In this document: positions 19,942-29,609 of the stretch, one piece after another
Layout of the letters: each line of letters opens with the position of its first letter
Numbering within the stretch: position 1 is the first letter of the stretch
Notes under the pieces: generated by a model
The model's input: the letters and a program-made list of their open reading frames with translations, nothing else
Told to the model about the DNA's origin: nothing
The model's database searches: none
Assembly (NCBI RefSeq): GCF_013376045.1
Contig: NZ_JABMJG010000001.1
Coordinates: forward strand, 1,084,512-1,148,511
Reading direction: 5' to 3'
From: Variovorax sp. SG517
GTDB taxonomy: Bacteria; Pseudomonadota; Gammaproteobacteria; Burkholderiales; Burkholderiaceae_C
DNA length: 64,000 nt
Program-made: the position numbers and the translations under genes

Positions 19942-20933
19942 GCCTCAGCCGCTCCGTGCATGGCGTAGAAGCGCGCGATGACGGCCTCGATCGCCAGGCC
20001 TTCGAGGCGGATGTCCTCCACCGCATGCGCGGCGGCGATGCGCGCGATCAGCGCGGGCGCCGCAGTGCGGGCCGGGTCGAAATCGAGCACCAGCGTCTGG
20101 CCGTCGCGCGAATGCACCCGCGCGCCTTCCACCTGCGCGGGCAGTTCGGCACCCTGCGCGAAGTCGACCACCAGGCGGCGCTCGGCCATCACCTGCGCGC
20201 GCAGCGCCTCGACCGGGCTGTCGGCCAGCACGCGGCCGTGGCCGACGATGATCACGCGGCGGGCCAGCGCCTCGATGTCGTGCATGTCGTGCGTGGTCAG
20301 CAGCACGGTGGTGCCGCGCTCGCTGTTGGCGCGGCGCACGAAGTCGCGCACGGCCAGCTTGGAAGGTGCGTCGAGGCCGATGGTGGGCTCGTCGAGAAAG
20401 AGAATGTCCGGCTCGTGCAGCAGCGCCGCCGCGATCTCCGCGCGCATGCGCTGGCCCAGCGAGAGCTGCCGCACCGGCTGCGCGAGCACGCGCTCCAGGT
20501 TCAGCAGCGCCACCAGCTCGTCGCGCGTGCGGCGATAGCGTGCCGGGTCCACGCGGTAGATGTCGCGCAGCAGGTCGAAGCCGTCGCCCACGGGCAGGTC
20601 CCACCACAGCTGCGTGCGCTGGCCGAAGACCACGCCGATGCGCGCCACGTGGCGCTCGCGGTCGGCGAAGGGGTCGCGCCCGTCGATCTCCACGCGCCCG
20701 CCGTCGGGCCGCAGGATGCCCGAGAGGATCTTGATGGTGGTCGACTTGCCAGCGCCGTTCGGTCCGATGAAGCCCAGCAGCTCGCCGCGCTCCAGCGCGA
20801 ACGACACGCCCGACAGCGCCTCCACCGTGCGGTGGCGGCGCCGCACGAGGCCGCGCAGCGCACCGATCACGCCCGGGTCGCGTTCGGAAATGCGGTAGGT
20901 CTTGCGAAGGTCGTCGACGAGGATGTGGGGCAT
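19938..20933 (-). CDS. ABC exporter ATP-binding protein
   Basis: 331 residues. Walker A GPNGAGKST (57-65), a signature of the form LSLGQ (157-161), Walker B ILFLDE (177-182) and a switch histidine in LLTTHDMHD. The ~100-residue C-terminal extension is typical of ABC-2 drug- or polysaccharide-export ATPases. LSLGQRMR in place of LSGGQ is a common variant in the DUF990-associated ATPases. First gene of the operon, divergent from the HAD phosphatase with about 95 nt between starts. Confidence 0.92.
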   Translation of the reverse strand: MPHILVDDLRKTYRISERDPGVIGALRGLVRRRHRTVEALSGVSFALERGELLGFIGPNGAGKSTTIKILSGILRPDGGRVEIDGRDPFADRERHVARIGVVFGQRTQLWWDLPVGDGFDLLRDIYRVDPARYRRTRDELVALLNLERVLAQPVRQLSLGQRMRAEIAAALLHEPDILFLDEPTIGLDAPSKLAVRDFVRRANSERGTTVLLTTHDMHDIEALARRVIIVGHGRVLADSPVEALRAQVMAERRLVVDFAQGAELPAQVEGARVHSRDGQTLVLDFDPARTAAPALIARIAAAHAVEDIRLEGLAIEAVIARFYAMHGAAEA

Positions 20934-21028
20934 GGAAGGCGCCGCGCCGGCCTCGATGGCACGGCGGGGGCGGGATGCTACACGAAAGCGCCGGTACGAT
21001 CGCCGCTCCTTTTCGCATTCTTTCCGCC

Positions 21029-21859
21029 ATGCCTTCGCAGCCGCCTTCCCTGCCCTCCTCGCCTCATCATCTGCTGCCGCTGGCCGACTGGCCCGAGACT
21101 GCGCGTGCCGGGCTTATCGGCGTGTTCACCGACATCGACGACACGCTAACGCACGAGGGCGCGATCACGCCAGATGCATTGCAGGCGCTGGGCGACCTCA
21201 AGGCCGCAGGCCTCTCGGTGGTGGCGATCACGGGCCGGCCAGTCGGCTGGAGCCTGCCCTTCGTCAACGCCTGGCCGGTCGATGCCATCGTGGCCGAGAA
21301 CGGCGCGGTCGCGCTGCTGCCCTCGGCCGATGGCAAGGTCGAGAAGCGCTACCAGCAGGACGAGCCCACGCGCGCGGCCAACTTCGCGCGCATGCAGGCG
21401 GTGCTGGAGCGCATCGAGCGCGAGCTGCCGGGCGTGGGCCGCGCCACCGACTCGCCGGGGCGCGAGACCGACATCGCCATCGACCACAGCGAGTTCGTGC
21501 AATTGAGCGACGCCACCATCGCGCAGGTGGTGGCGCTGATGCGCGGCGAGGGCATGCACGCCACCGTGAGCAGCATCCACGTCAACGGTTGGTACGGCGA
21601 CAACGACAAGCTCGAAGGCGCGCGCTGGATCGTGCGCGAGCTGTGGGGCCGCGCGCTCGACGCCGAGACGGACCGCTGGGCCTACGTGGGCGACTCCACC
21701 AACGACCAGCTGATGTTCCGCAGCTTCGCGCACAGCATCGGCGTGGCGAACGTCGCGCGCTTCGTGCCGCAGCTCGAGCACCTGCCGCACTACGTGACGC
21801 AGGCCGAGCGCGGGACGGGCTTCGCCGAGGCGGCGCGCGCGATTCTCTCGGCGCGCTGA
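21029..21859 (+). CDS. HAD-IIB family phosphatase
   Basis: 276 residues. HAD motif I TDIDDTLTHEG, motif II AITGRP and motif IV GDSTND are intact; the large cap between motifs II and III is the IIB type seen in Cof, sucrose-phosphate and mannosyl-3-phosphoglycerate phosphatases. The substrate is therefore most likely a sugar phosphate, but which one cannot be said. An in-frame ATG at 20975 would add 18 residues; 21029 is preferred because it leaves the divergent ABC promoter region free, though neither start has a clear ribosome site. Confidence 0.82.
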   Translation: MPSQPPSLPSSPHHLLPLADWPETARAGLIGVFTDIDDTLTHEGAITPDALQALGDLKAAGLSVVAITGRPVGWSLPFVNAWPVDAIVAENGAVALLPSADGKVEKRYQQDEPTRAANFARMQAVLERIERELPGVGRATDSPGRETDIAIDHSEFVQLSDATIAQVVALMRGEGMHATVSSIHVNGWYGDNDKLEGARWIVRELWGRALDAETDRWAYVGDSTNDQLMFRSFAHSIGVANVARFVPQLEHLPHYVTQAERGTGFAEAARAILSAR

Positions 21860-21980
21860 GGCCTGCTCACGGACGAGCGGCGGCGGCAGATGGAATGCCG
21901 GTAGCGTCGTCGTTGGTGATTGGGGCTTCGAGCCAGAAGCCCAGACCCGACCATTGCTCGACCCGAACCGATCCCGCCGC

Positions 21981-23246
21981 TCAGTCACTCACAGGCAGCT
22001 CGCGCCGCATCCGACGCAGCAAGGCCCACTGGCTCCAGGTGCCGAAGGCCGCAATCAGCAGCAGCGCCCCTGCATAGCCTTCGGCCGTGTTCAGCAATCC
22101 CAGCGGCGCCACCAGGAAGCCCGCGAGCATCGCAGGCAGGCTGAACGCGAGGTAGCTCACCACGAAGATCGCCGCGAACAGTTCGCCGCGCTCGTGCGAT
22201 TGCGCCATCGGCGCCAGCGTCTGCACCAGCGCCGAGAACGCGCCGCCGAAGCCGATGCCCGCCACCGCCGTGCCGATGAAGAAGAGCGCGAGCGAGCGCG
22301 TCGCGAGCGCAGCCAGCAGCAGCACCAGCCCGAGCGCGATGCTGGCCATGCCGGCGATGGCCGGCCGCGGTGCCGCGAAGCGGCCGAGCAGCGTCGGCGC
22401 GATGGCTCCCATGCCCGAGAGCACCGCCACGGTCAGGCCGTTGACCACGCCGTTGTCGATGCCGAACACGTGCAGCATCAGCGAAGGCGCCAGCGACAGG
22501 TACAGCCCGCCGAGTGCCCACACCACGACGAACACCGGCAGCCCGCGCGCGAACTCGGCGCGGGCCTTGGCGGGAATGGACACGCGCGGCACCAGCGAGG
22601 CAAGCGCGCCGGCGCGCGGCGTGACCGTCTCGGGCATCCACAGCACCACGGCTGCGCCCAGCGCGAACACGGCGGCCAGCACGCCGAACACCAGCATCAC
22701 CGGCTGCACCGAGAACTTCACCGCCACGCCCGTCAGCAGCGCGCCCAGCGCAAGGCCCGCGAGCGGCGACACGCTAGTGATCAGCGCGCCCAGCCGCTTG
22801 CGCGAAGCCGGCGCCGCCTCGACCACCGCCGCACTCAGCGCGCCGCTCGCGATGCCGGTGGCGATGCCCTGCACCACGCGCGCGACGATCAGCCCGCCGA
22901 TGCCGTTCGCGAGCAGGAAGAGCCCCATCGCCACCGCCTGAAGCACCAGCGCCGCCAGCACCACCGGGCGCCGCCCGATGTGGTCCGACAGCGAACCCGC
23001 CACCAGCAGCGACACCAGCAGCGCGATCGCGTAGACCGCGAAGGCCACCGTGAGCAGCGAGGACGAGAAGTGCCAGGCGTGCTGGAACACCACGAAGAGC
23101 GGCGAAGGCGCGGCCGCCGCGAAGAAGAAGGCGAACAGCACCGCCGCCAGCAGCGGAAAGGCTGCGCGCTGAGGCAGACGCCACGGCCTGGAGCGGGCGG
23201 CGATCTCGGCGGTGGCGGAAGCGAGTTCGGGGCAGGAGGACGGCAT
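21981..23246 (-). CDS. MFS efflux transporter
   Basis: 421 residues, twelve predicted transmembrane segments, inner membrane. The loop 2-3 motif is SDHIGRRP and the motif-C-like region GALITSVSPLAGLALGALL is typical of drug/H+ antiporters. Its promoter (TTGCTT/TAGAAT, 17-nt spacer on the minus strand) overlaps one of two operators shared with the divergent TetR gene, so it is very probably repressed by it and induced by a toxic substrate. Substrate unknown. Confidence 0.9.
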   Translation of the reverse strand: MPSSCPELASATAEIAARSRPWRLPQRAAFPLLAAVLFAFFFAAAAPSPLFVVFQHAWHFSSSLLTVAFAVYAIALLVSLLVAGSLSDHIGRRPVVLAALVLQAVAMGLFLLANGIGGLIVARVVQGIATGIASGALSAAVVEAAPASRKRLGALITSVSPLAGLALGALLTGVAVKFSVQPVMLVFGVLAAVFALGAAVVLWMPETVTPRAGALASLVPRVSIPAKARAEFARGLPVFVVVWALGGLYLSLAPSLMLHVFGIDNGVVNGLTVAVLSGMGAIAPTLLGRFAAPRPAIAGMASIALGLVLLLAALATRSLALFFIGTAVAGIGFGGAFSALVQTLAPMAQSHERGELFAAIFVVSYLAFSLPAMLAGFLVAPLGLLNTAEGYAGALLLIAAFGTWSQWALLRRMRRELPVSD

Positions 23247-23255
23247 GGCGAATCC

Positions 23256-23278
23256 TTAACGCAACTTTTTTTGCTTTT
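23256..23278. promoter_or_regulatory. TetR operator 1 (MFS-proximal)
   Basis: TTAACGCAA-N6-TTGCTTTT. The core GCAA-N6-TTGC is palindromic. It contains TTGCTT (23271-23276), a possible -35 for the plus-strand tetR promoter, with TAAATC 17 nt downstream (23294-23299). The same sequence recurs inverted at 23303-23325. Confidence 0.78.
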
Positions 23279-23281
23279 GTG

Positions 23282-23310
23282 ATTCTAGAACTGTAAATCC
23301 ACTAAAGCAA
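23282..23310 (-). promoter_or_regulatory. Promoter of the MFS exporter
   Basis: Minus strand -35 TTGCTT (23310-23305) and -10 TAGAAT (23287-23282) with a 17-nt spacer. The -35 lies inside TetR operator 2, so bound repressor would block RNA polymerase. Confidence 0.62.
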
Positions 23311-23325
23311 ATATCTTTGCGTTAA
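23303..23325. promoter_or_regulatory. TetR operator 2 (tetR-proximal)
   Basis: TAAAGCAA-N6-TTGCGTTAA. Its reverse complement matches operator 1 at 16 of the 17 bases outside the N6 spacer. The two centres are 47 bp apart and arranged symmetrically about the overlapping divergent promoters. Confidence 0.78.
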
Positions 23326-23336
23326 AGTTCATCGCC

Positions 23337-23906
23337 ATGACCGACACCGCCCTCCCCAACAAGCGCCCCGGCGGCCGCAGCGCCCAGGTGCAGGCGCTCG
23401 TGCGCACAGCCCTCGAGGAACTCGTGGCCGAACAGGGACGGGAGCGCGTCACCGTGCCCGCTGTGGCCGAGCGAGCGGGCGTCAGCGCATCGAGCATCTA
23501 TCGCCGCTGGGGCGACCTGCAGGGCCTGCTGGCCGAAACCGCCACCCACCGGCTCGACCCGAACCGCCCGCTGCCGAACACCGGCACCCTGCGCGCCGAC
23601 CTCGAAGCCTGGGCGCGCGAACTCATCGAGCACCTCTCTAGGCCCTGCAACACCTCGCTGCTGAAAGCCGCGGCCGCGCTGGCCAACGGCAACTCCGACA
23701 CAGACTGCCTGCGCAACCGCCGCAGGGAAGCGCTGACGCTGGTCGAGCAGGCGCGCGCCCGGGGCGAGCGCGCGCCCGAGCCGCAGCAGGTGATCGATCA
23801 CCTGATCGCGCCGATCGTGTTCCGGCTGGTGTTTGGCGGAGACGGGGTGAAGCCGGAGCTGGCGGGCCGGCTGGTGGACGAGTTGTTCGTCCTCAGTTCG
23901 TCTTGA
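23337..23906 (+). CDS. TetR-family transcriptional repressor
   Basis: 189 residues. The N-terminal helix-turn-helix is VTVPAVAERAGVSASSIYRRWGDLQGLLAE (about residues 38-67). The C-terminal ligand domain (TetR_C type with LIAPIVFRLVFGG) is short. It is divergent from the MFS exporter, with twin operators in the 90-nt spacer, so it probably represses both genes. Its 3' end overlaps the convergent Bug receptor gene by 14 bp. Confidence 0.9.
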   Translation: MTDTALPNKRPGGRSAQVQALVRTALEELVAEQGRERVTVPAVAERAGVSASSIYRRWGDLQGLLAETATHRLDPNRPLPNTGTLRADLEAWARELIEHLSRPCNTSLLKAAAALANGNSDTDCLRNRRREALTLVEQARARGERAPEPQQVIDHLIAPIVFRLVFGGDGVKPELAGRLVDELFVLSSS

Positions 23907-24879
23907 CTTCCTTCGCCAACCCCAGCTTCTCGATGATCGCCTTCTCCTTCACCACCGTCTCCTGCGCGAACTTGGTGTAAGTGGCCGAGCTCATGTAGTT
24001 CGGCAGCATGTCGTAGCGGCCCAGCGCGGCCACGTAGCTGGGCTCTTCCATCGCCTGCTTGAAGGCGTCGTGCAGCTTCTTCACCACCTCGGGCGGCGTG
24101 CCCTTGGGGGCGCCGATGCCGAAGGGCGAGTTCTGCACCACGTCGTAGCCCAGTTCCTTCAGCGTGGGCGCGTCGGGGAACTTGGCCAGGCGCTTCTCGC
24201 CCCAGGTGTTGAGCACGCGCAGCTTGCCGGCCTCGACCTGCGGCGCGAAGCCGGTGCTGTCGGCCGCGGCCATCAGCTGGCCGCTGACCACTGCGAGCAT
24301 GAGGTCGGCGCTGCCCTTGTAGGGCACGTGCTGCAGCTGGATGCCGGCCTTCTGCGCGACGATCTCGGTGGTCAGGTGCGGGCTGGTCAGCGTGCCGGTG
24401 GAGCCGTAGGTGAGCTTGCCGGGGTTGGCCTTGGCGTAGGCGACGAAGTCGGCCCAGGTCTTGAAGGGGCTGTCGGCCGGCACGACGATGCCGAAGGCGT
24501 AGCCGGTGACGTTGATGACGTAGGTGATGTCCTTGAGCGGATCCCAGTTGATCTTGGTGGTGTAGCCCAGGCGGAACACGCCCAGCGGGATCTGCGCGAC
24601 GGTGTAGCCGTCGGGCTGCGCGGTCTGCAGCGCCTGCGCGGGCAGCGTGCCGCCGGCGCCGGGCTTGTTGTCGATGATGACCGGCTGGCCGAGGATCTTG
24701 CTCGCGTTCTCGGCGAGCTGGCGCATGGTGATGTCGGTCGGGCCACCCGCCGGAAAGGCGATCACCAGCTTGACGGGCTTGGCGGGAAAGGCCTGCGCGA
24801 ACGCTGCCATCGGAAGGGCGAGGCCACCGGCTGCGGCGATGGCGGCGGCGGTACGGAGAAAGGTGGAGCGGCGGAGCAT
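23893..24879 (-). CDS. Bug-family (TctC) periplasmic solute receptor 1
   Basis: 328 residues, Tat/Sec-like signal peptide ([21 protein letters not shown]) ending at AFA. Family landmarks: YP/FPAKPVKLVIAFPAGGPTD, IIDNKPGAGG, PDGYT, HVPYKGSADLML and ISAPKGTPPEV-like GIGAPKGTPPEVV. These receptors bind carboxylates. No TctA/TctB membrane genes are adjacent, so it is one of the orphan receptors common in Comamonadaceae and Alcaligenaceae. The twin-arginine-like start may be used for Tat export, which cannot be settled here. Ligand unknown. Confidence 0.92.
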   Translation of the reverse strand: MLRRSTFLRTAAAIAAAGGLALPMAAFAQAFPAKPVKLVIAFPAGGPTDITMRQLAENASKILGQPVIIDNKPGAGGTLPAQALQTAQPDGYTVAQIPLGVFRLGYTTKINWDPLKDITYVINVTGYAFGIVVPADSPFKTWADFVAYAKANPGKLTYGSTGTLTSPHLTTEIVAQKAGIQLQHVPYKGSADLMLAVVSGQLMAAADSTGFAPQVEAGKLRVLNTWGEKRLAKFPDAPTLKELGYDVVQNSPFGIGAPKGTPPEVVKKLHDAFKQAMEEPSYVAALGRYDMLPNYMSSATYTKFAQETVVKEKAIIEKLGLAKEVKTN

Positions 24880-25011
24880 GGCTGACTGGATCCTGACGAG
24901 AGAAAAGCGCCGATTGGGCCCCGCCGCATCGGCGAAGGCAATCGGGGCTGCCCTGATTTCCGTGGGAAACCGGGGCGAATTCCGGCGTTCGAGTCGCCTG
25001 CGCGTCAGTTG

Positions 25012-26055
<1,044 letters not shown>

Positions 26056-26094
26056 GAAGATGGAAGGCCGGAGCGGCTGTGGCGAAGCCGCCCA

Positions 26095-27144
26095 TCATGC
26101 CGCACGCCGCAGCACCGCCCGGCGCCGTCCCGAGGCCGTGAGCCCGAACAGGTCTTTCGGATCGTCGAGCTCCGGCACCAGCGCGATCTGCCGGCCGATG
26201 CCGCGCTCGGTGGCGATGCGCTGGATGTAGCGCAGCGCCGTGTAGTCCTCCAGCGCGAAGCCCACCGAGTCGAAAAGCGTGACCTGCGCAGCGCTCTCGC
26301 GCCCGGGCACTTCGCCGAGCAGCACGCGCCAGAGCTCGTGCACCGGGAAGTCGGCGGCCACCTGCTGAATCTCGCCCTCCACGCGCGTCTGCGGCTCGTA
26401 CTCGACGAACACGCGCGCCTTGCCGAGCACGCCCGGATGCAGCTCGGTCTTGCCGGGCGAATCGCCGCCCACCGCGTTGATGTGCATGCCCGGCTCGATC
26501 ATCTCGGGCGTGAGCACCGTCGCGCGCCCCTGGTAGGCGGTGACGGTGGTGACGATGTCCGCGCCGCGCACCGCCTCGGCCACCGAGCGGGCACGCACGA
26601 TCTCCAGCGGCGTGCAGGCCGCGAGGTGGCGCACCAGCTTGTCGGTGGCATGCGGGTCGATGTCGTACACCCGCACCTCCTCGATGCCCAGCAGCGCATG
26701 GAAGGCCAGCGCCTGGAACTCGCTCTGCGAGCCGTTGCCGATCAGCGCGAGGCTGCGCGAATCGGGCCGCGCCAGCGCCTTCGCGGCCATGGCGGAGGTG
26801 GCGGCCGTGCGCAGCGCGGTGGTGAGCGTGAGTTCGGAAAGCAGCACGGGGTAGCCCGTGTCGACCTCGGCCAGAACGCCGAAGGCCATCACGGTCGGCA
26901 GCCCGACCTGCGTGTTGTGCGGATGCCCGTTGACGTATTTGAATGCGTAGGCGCCGTCGTCGGCCACCGGCATCAGCTCGATCACGCCGAGGTGCGAATG
27001 GCTGGCCACGCGCGCCTTCTTGTCGAACTCGCGCCACCGCATGAAGTCGTCGCGCAGCGCGTCGGCCAGCGCGGTGAGGAACTGCGGGACACCGGTCTCG
27101 TCCACCAGGCGGACCAGGCTGTGAACATCGATGAAGCGGGTCAT
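26095..27144 (-). CDS. Ornithine cyclodeaminase-family enzyme
   Basis: Converts ornithine to proline and ammonia with NAD+ in characterised members. 349 residues. Substrate side: KYVNGHPHN, the K of the family's KxVN motif; Rossmann glycine motif IGNGSQSEFQALAF; and DSVGFALEDYTALRY near the C-terminus. Length and pattern match the bona fide ODC/OCD type (about 350) better than mu-crystallin-like paralogues. It is upstream of the acetylpolyamine amidohydrolase, so the pair could channel deacetylated polyamine products or ornithine to proline (inference). Confidence 0.88.
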   Translation of the reverse strand: MTRFIDVHSLVRLVDETGVPQFLTALADALRDDFMRWREFDKKARVASHSHLGVIELMPVADDGAYAFKYVNGHPHNTQVGLPTVMAFGVLAEVDTGYPVLLSELTLTTALRTAATSAMAAKALARPDSRSLALIGNGSQSEFQALAFHALLGIEEVRVYDIDPHATDKLVRHLAACTPLEIVRARSVAEAVRGADIVTTVTAYQGRATVLTPEMIEPGMHINAVGGDSPGKTELHPGVLGKARVFVEYEPQTRVEGEIQQVAADFPVHELWRVLLGEVPGRESAAQVTLFDSVGFALEDYTALRYIQRIATERGIGRQIALVPELDDPKDLFGLTASGRRRAVLRRAA

Positions 27145-27289
27145 GACATGGCTCCTTGCGTAGCCCCGCCGCGGCGCTTCATCCCATCACATGTTTACTC
27201 CACCATGGCTGATTCAGGATGCGCCTGCGCCAAGGGTTGAGAGCCATTGTGCGCCGCTTTGCATGACCTTGGCGATACCCTCGAAAGGC

Positions 27290-28513
27290 CTATGCGTTCA
27301 GGTGGAAAGGCGCGTTCGCGAACAGTTGCACGCCGTGCAGCAGCGCGTCTTCGTCGAAGTCGAAATGCGGATGGTGGTGCGGATGCACGATGCCCTTGGC
27401 GGCACTGCGCGCCCCGATGAACACGTAGACGCCCGGCGCATGCTTCAGGAAGGCGCTGAAGTCCTCGCTGTTCGGCAGGGGGCGGATAGGCTGCAACGCT
27501 GCCGTCGCAATGCCCTGCTCCACCACCGCGCGCATCCGCTCGGCCACGGCCGGATCGTTGACCACCGGGCTGTAGCCGCGGATGTAGTCCAGGTCGCAGG
27601 AAGCCCCATGCGCCCCGGCGACGCCGTTGGCGATGCGCTCCACCAGAGCCGGCACCAGCTCGCGCACCCGCTCGTTGAAGCAGCGCACCGAGCCCCACAG
27701 TTCCACCGTATCGGGAATCACGTTGAAGGCGGTGCCGCCGTCGAAGCGCGTAACCGAGAGAATCACCGCCTCGTGCGGATCGGCGTTGCGCGAGACCACG
27801 GCCTGCAGGTTGCAGACGATCTGCGCGCCGATCATGATCGGGTCGATGGAGCGGTCGGGGTTGGCCGCATGGCCGCCGCGGCCGCGCACGCGCAGCACGA
27901 AGCGGTCGGAACTGGCCAGCGCCGGGCCGTCGAGCACGGCGATGCTGCCCGTGTCCAGCGTGGACAAGACATGCGCCGAGATCACCTGGTCGACGCCCTT
28001 CATCACGCCCGCGTCCACCATCTGCTGGGCGCCGCCCGGATGCTGCTCCTCGGCATGCTGGAAGAAGAAGCGCACCTCGCCCGGCACCTGGCTGCGCAGG
28101 CCGGCGAGGATGCGCGCCGAGCCAAGCAGCATCGCCGCGTGGCCGTCATGGCCGCAGGCGTGCATGACGTTGGGATTGCCCGATGCGTAGTCGCAACTCT
28201 TCTGGTCCTGCAGGGGCAGCGCATCGATGTCCGCGCGCATCGCCAGCGTGCGCCCTTTCCTGCCGCCCGCCAGCCGCGCCAGCAGGCTGGTCGGCGTGGG
28301 CCGGCTCACTTCCAGCCCATCGATGGCGGCAAGTTCGCGCTCGAGAAAGTTGGCGGTGTCCACTTCCTTGAACGACAGCTCGGGGTGGCGGTGCATGTGG
28401 CGGCGCCACGCGACCACTTCGGCATGCTCGCGCCGCGATTGCGCATCGATGCTTTCGGCAATGCCGGCGAGCGAGAAACGCGTGCTGAATATGTTCATGG
28501 TGTTGTCGCTCAT
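27290..28513 (-). CDS. M20-family amidohydrolase (hippurate hydrolase type)
   Basis: 407 residues, cytoplasmic. Metal-site motifs are HACGHDGHAAMLLG, HAEEQHPGGA and a C-terminal HHHPHFDFDEDAL; the typical MRADIDALP segment is present. Such enzymes cleave N-acyl or N-aroyl amino acids. The ATG at 28513 overlaps the stop of the Bug receptor by 4 nt, so receptor and hydrolase are translationally coupled and probably serve the same imported N-acyl compound. The divergent LysR gene is the likely regulator. Confidence 0.9.
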   Translation of the reverse strand: MSDNTMNIFSTRFSLAGIAESIDAQSRREHAEVVAWRRHMHRHPELSFKEVDTANFLERELAAIDGLEVSRPTPTSLLARLAGGRKGRTLAMRADIDALPLQDQKSCDYASGNPNVMHACGHDGHAAMLLGSARILAGLRSQVPGEVRFFFQHAEEQHPGGAQQMVDAGVMKGVDQVISAHVLSTLDTGSIAVLDGPALASSDRFVLRVRGRGGHAANPDRSIDPIMIGAQIVCNLQAVVSRNADPHEAVILSVTRFDGGTAFNVIPDTVELWGSVRCFNERVRELVPALVERIANGVAGAHGASCDLDYIRGYSPVVNDPAVAERMRAVVEQGIATAALQPIRPLPNSEDFSAFLKHAPGVYVFIGARSAAKGIVHPHHHPHFDFDEDALLHGVQLFANAPFHLNA

Positions 28514-29493
28514 TCGGGGTTGATGCCCGCGGCCTGGACGATGCGCCGGTTGCGCGCCAGCCCGCTCTCGATCTTCGCGCGGAAGGCCTCGGCAGAACCT
28601 GCGGCCGCGTCCGCACCCAGTTCCTTCAGGCGTGCGGCCAACGCCGGGTCGCGCAGCGCGGCCACGGCCGCGTCGTGCAGCTTTTTCTGGATGGCGGGCG
28701 GCGTCTTCGCCGGTGCGACCAGGCCGAACCACGTCATGGAGAGCTCGTTGAGATCCGGCTGGCCGAGCTCCTTGAGCGTAGGCACGGAAGGCAGCGCCTC
28801 CAGCCGCTTCGGCGCACCCACGGCGAAAGGCAACAGCTTGCCGCTCTTGATGTGCGCGGCCGACGAAGGGTATTGGTCGATCGACACCTCGGTCTCGCCC
28901 GACAGCGCCGCCGTCAGGGCCGGCCCCATGCCGCGATACGGTACGTGGCGCAGCTTGAACCTGAGATCGGTATTCATCGCCTCGATCAGCAGGTGGCTGA
29001 TGGAGCCGGTGCCCGCCGAGCCGATGTTGTAGAAGTCCGGCTTGGCGCGCACCTCGGCCACCACCTGCTCGAAACTGCGTCCTGTGAACGACGGATGCAC
29101 CATGAACACCGTCGGCACGGTCGCCAGCATGGTGATCGGCGCCAGGTCCTTCAGCGGATCGACGCGGTTCGCCTTCAGCAGGATCGGGTTCACCGTCAGC
29201 GTGCTCGCGGTGCCGATGCCCACGGTGTAGCCGTCCGCTTCGGCGCGGGCCACGGCTTCGGAGCCGATCATGCCGCCGCCCGTGCGGTTGTCCACAACCA
29301 CCGGCTGGCCCAGCGTGGCCTGCATCCTGTCGGCCACCAGGCGAGCCACGATGTCGGTCGAGCCGCCGGGCGCGAACGGCACGATCAACTTGACCGGACG
29401 CTGCGGGTAGCTGTCCTGCGCGAGAGCCGGAAGCGCCAAAAGGCCCAGCAAGGCTGCCGAGATGGCGGCAAGCCGGCGACGTGTGAACTGCAT
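28510..29493 (-). CDS. Bug-family (TctC) periplasmic solute receptor 2
   Basis: 327 residues with a signal peptide ending at ALAQ. Landmarks YPQRPVKLIVPFAPGGSTD, VVDNRTGGG, ADGYT, HVPYRGMGPALTA. Coupled (ATGA) to the M20 amidohydrolase and divergent from a LysR regulator. No membrane components nearby. The coupling suggests the ligand is an N-acylated amino acid or similar amide, as an inference. Confidence 0.92.
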   Translation of the reverse strand: MQFTRRRLAAISAALLGLLALPALAQDSYPQRPVKLIVPFAPGGSTDIVARLVADRMQATLGQPVVVDNRTGGGMIGSEAVARAEADGYTVGIGTASTLTVNPILLKANRVDPLKDLAPITMLATVPTVFMVHPSFTGRSFEQVVAEVRAKPDFYNIGSAGTGSISHLLIEAMNTDLRFKLRHVPYRGMGPALTAALSGETEVSIDQYPSSAAHIKSGKLLPFAVGAPKRLEALPSVPTLKELGQPDLNELSMTWFGLVAPAKTPPAIQKKLHDAAVAALRDPALAARLKELGADAAAGSAEAFRAKIESGLARNRRIVQAAGINPE

Positions 29494-29609
29494 GGGGTCG
29501 GTGATCCGTGTAAGCCGAAAGTGGCCGGATTATGTTGACGCCATCGATCGGCTTCCAATAGATTGATGGCCATTCCGATAAGCAAATCCAATACCCCACG
29601 AAGCCCGCG

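Noticed and set aside
18272..20026. Single 584-residue protein covering the second ABC permease and beyond
   Set aside because: Only the C-terminal 273 residues look like a membrane protein; the N-terminal part is a shadow of the other permease, and the overlap ATGA at 19090-19093 marks two genes.
29494..29609. Clear LysR T-N11-A box
   Set aside because: Only a weak palindrome (29555-29569) was found; no convincing T-N11-A motif at a typical position.
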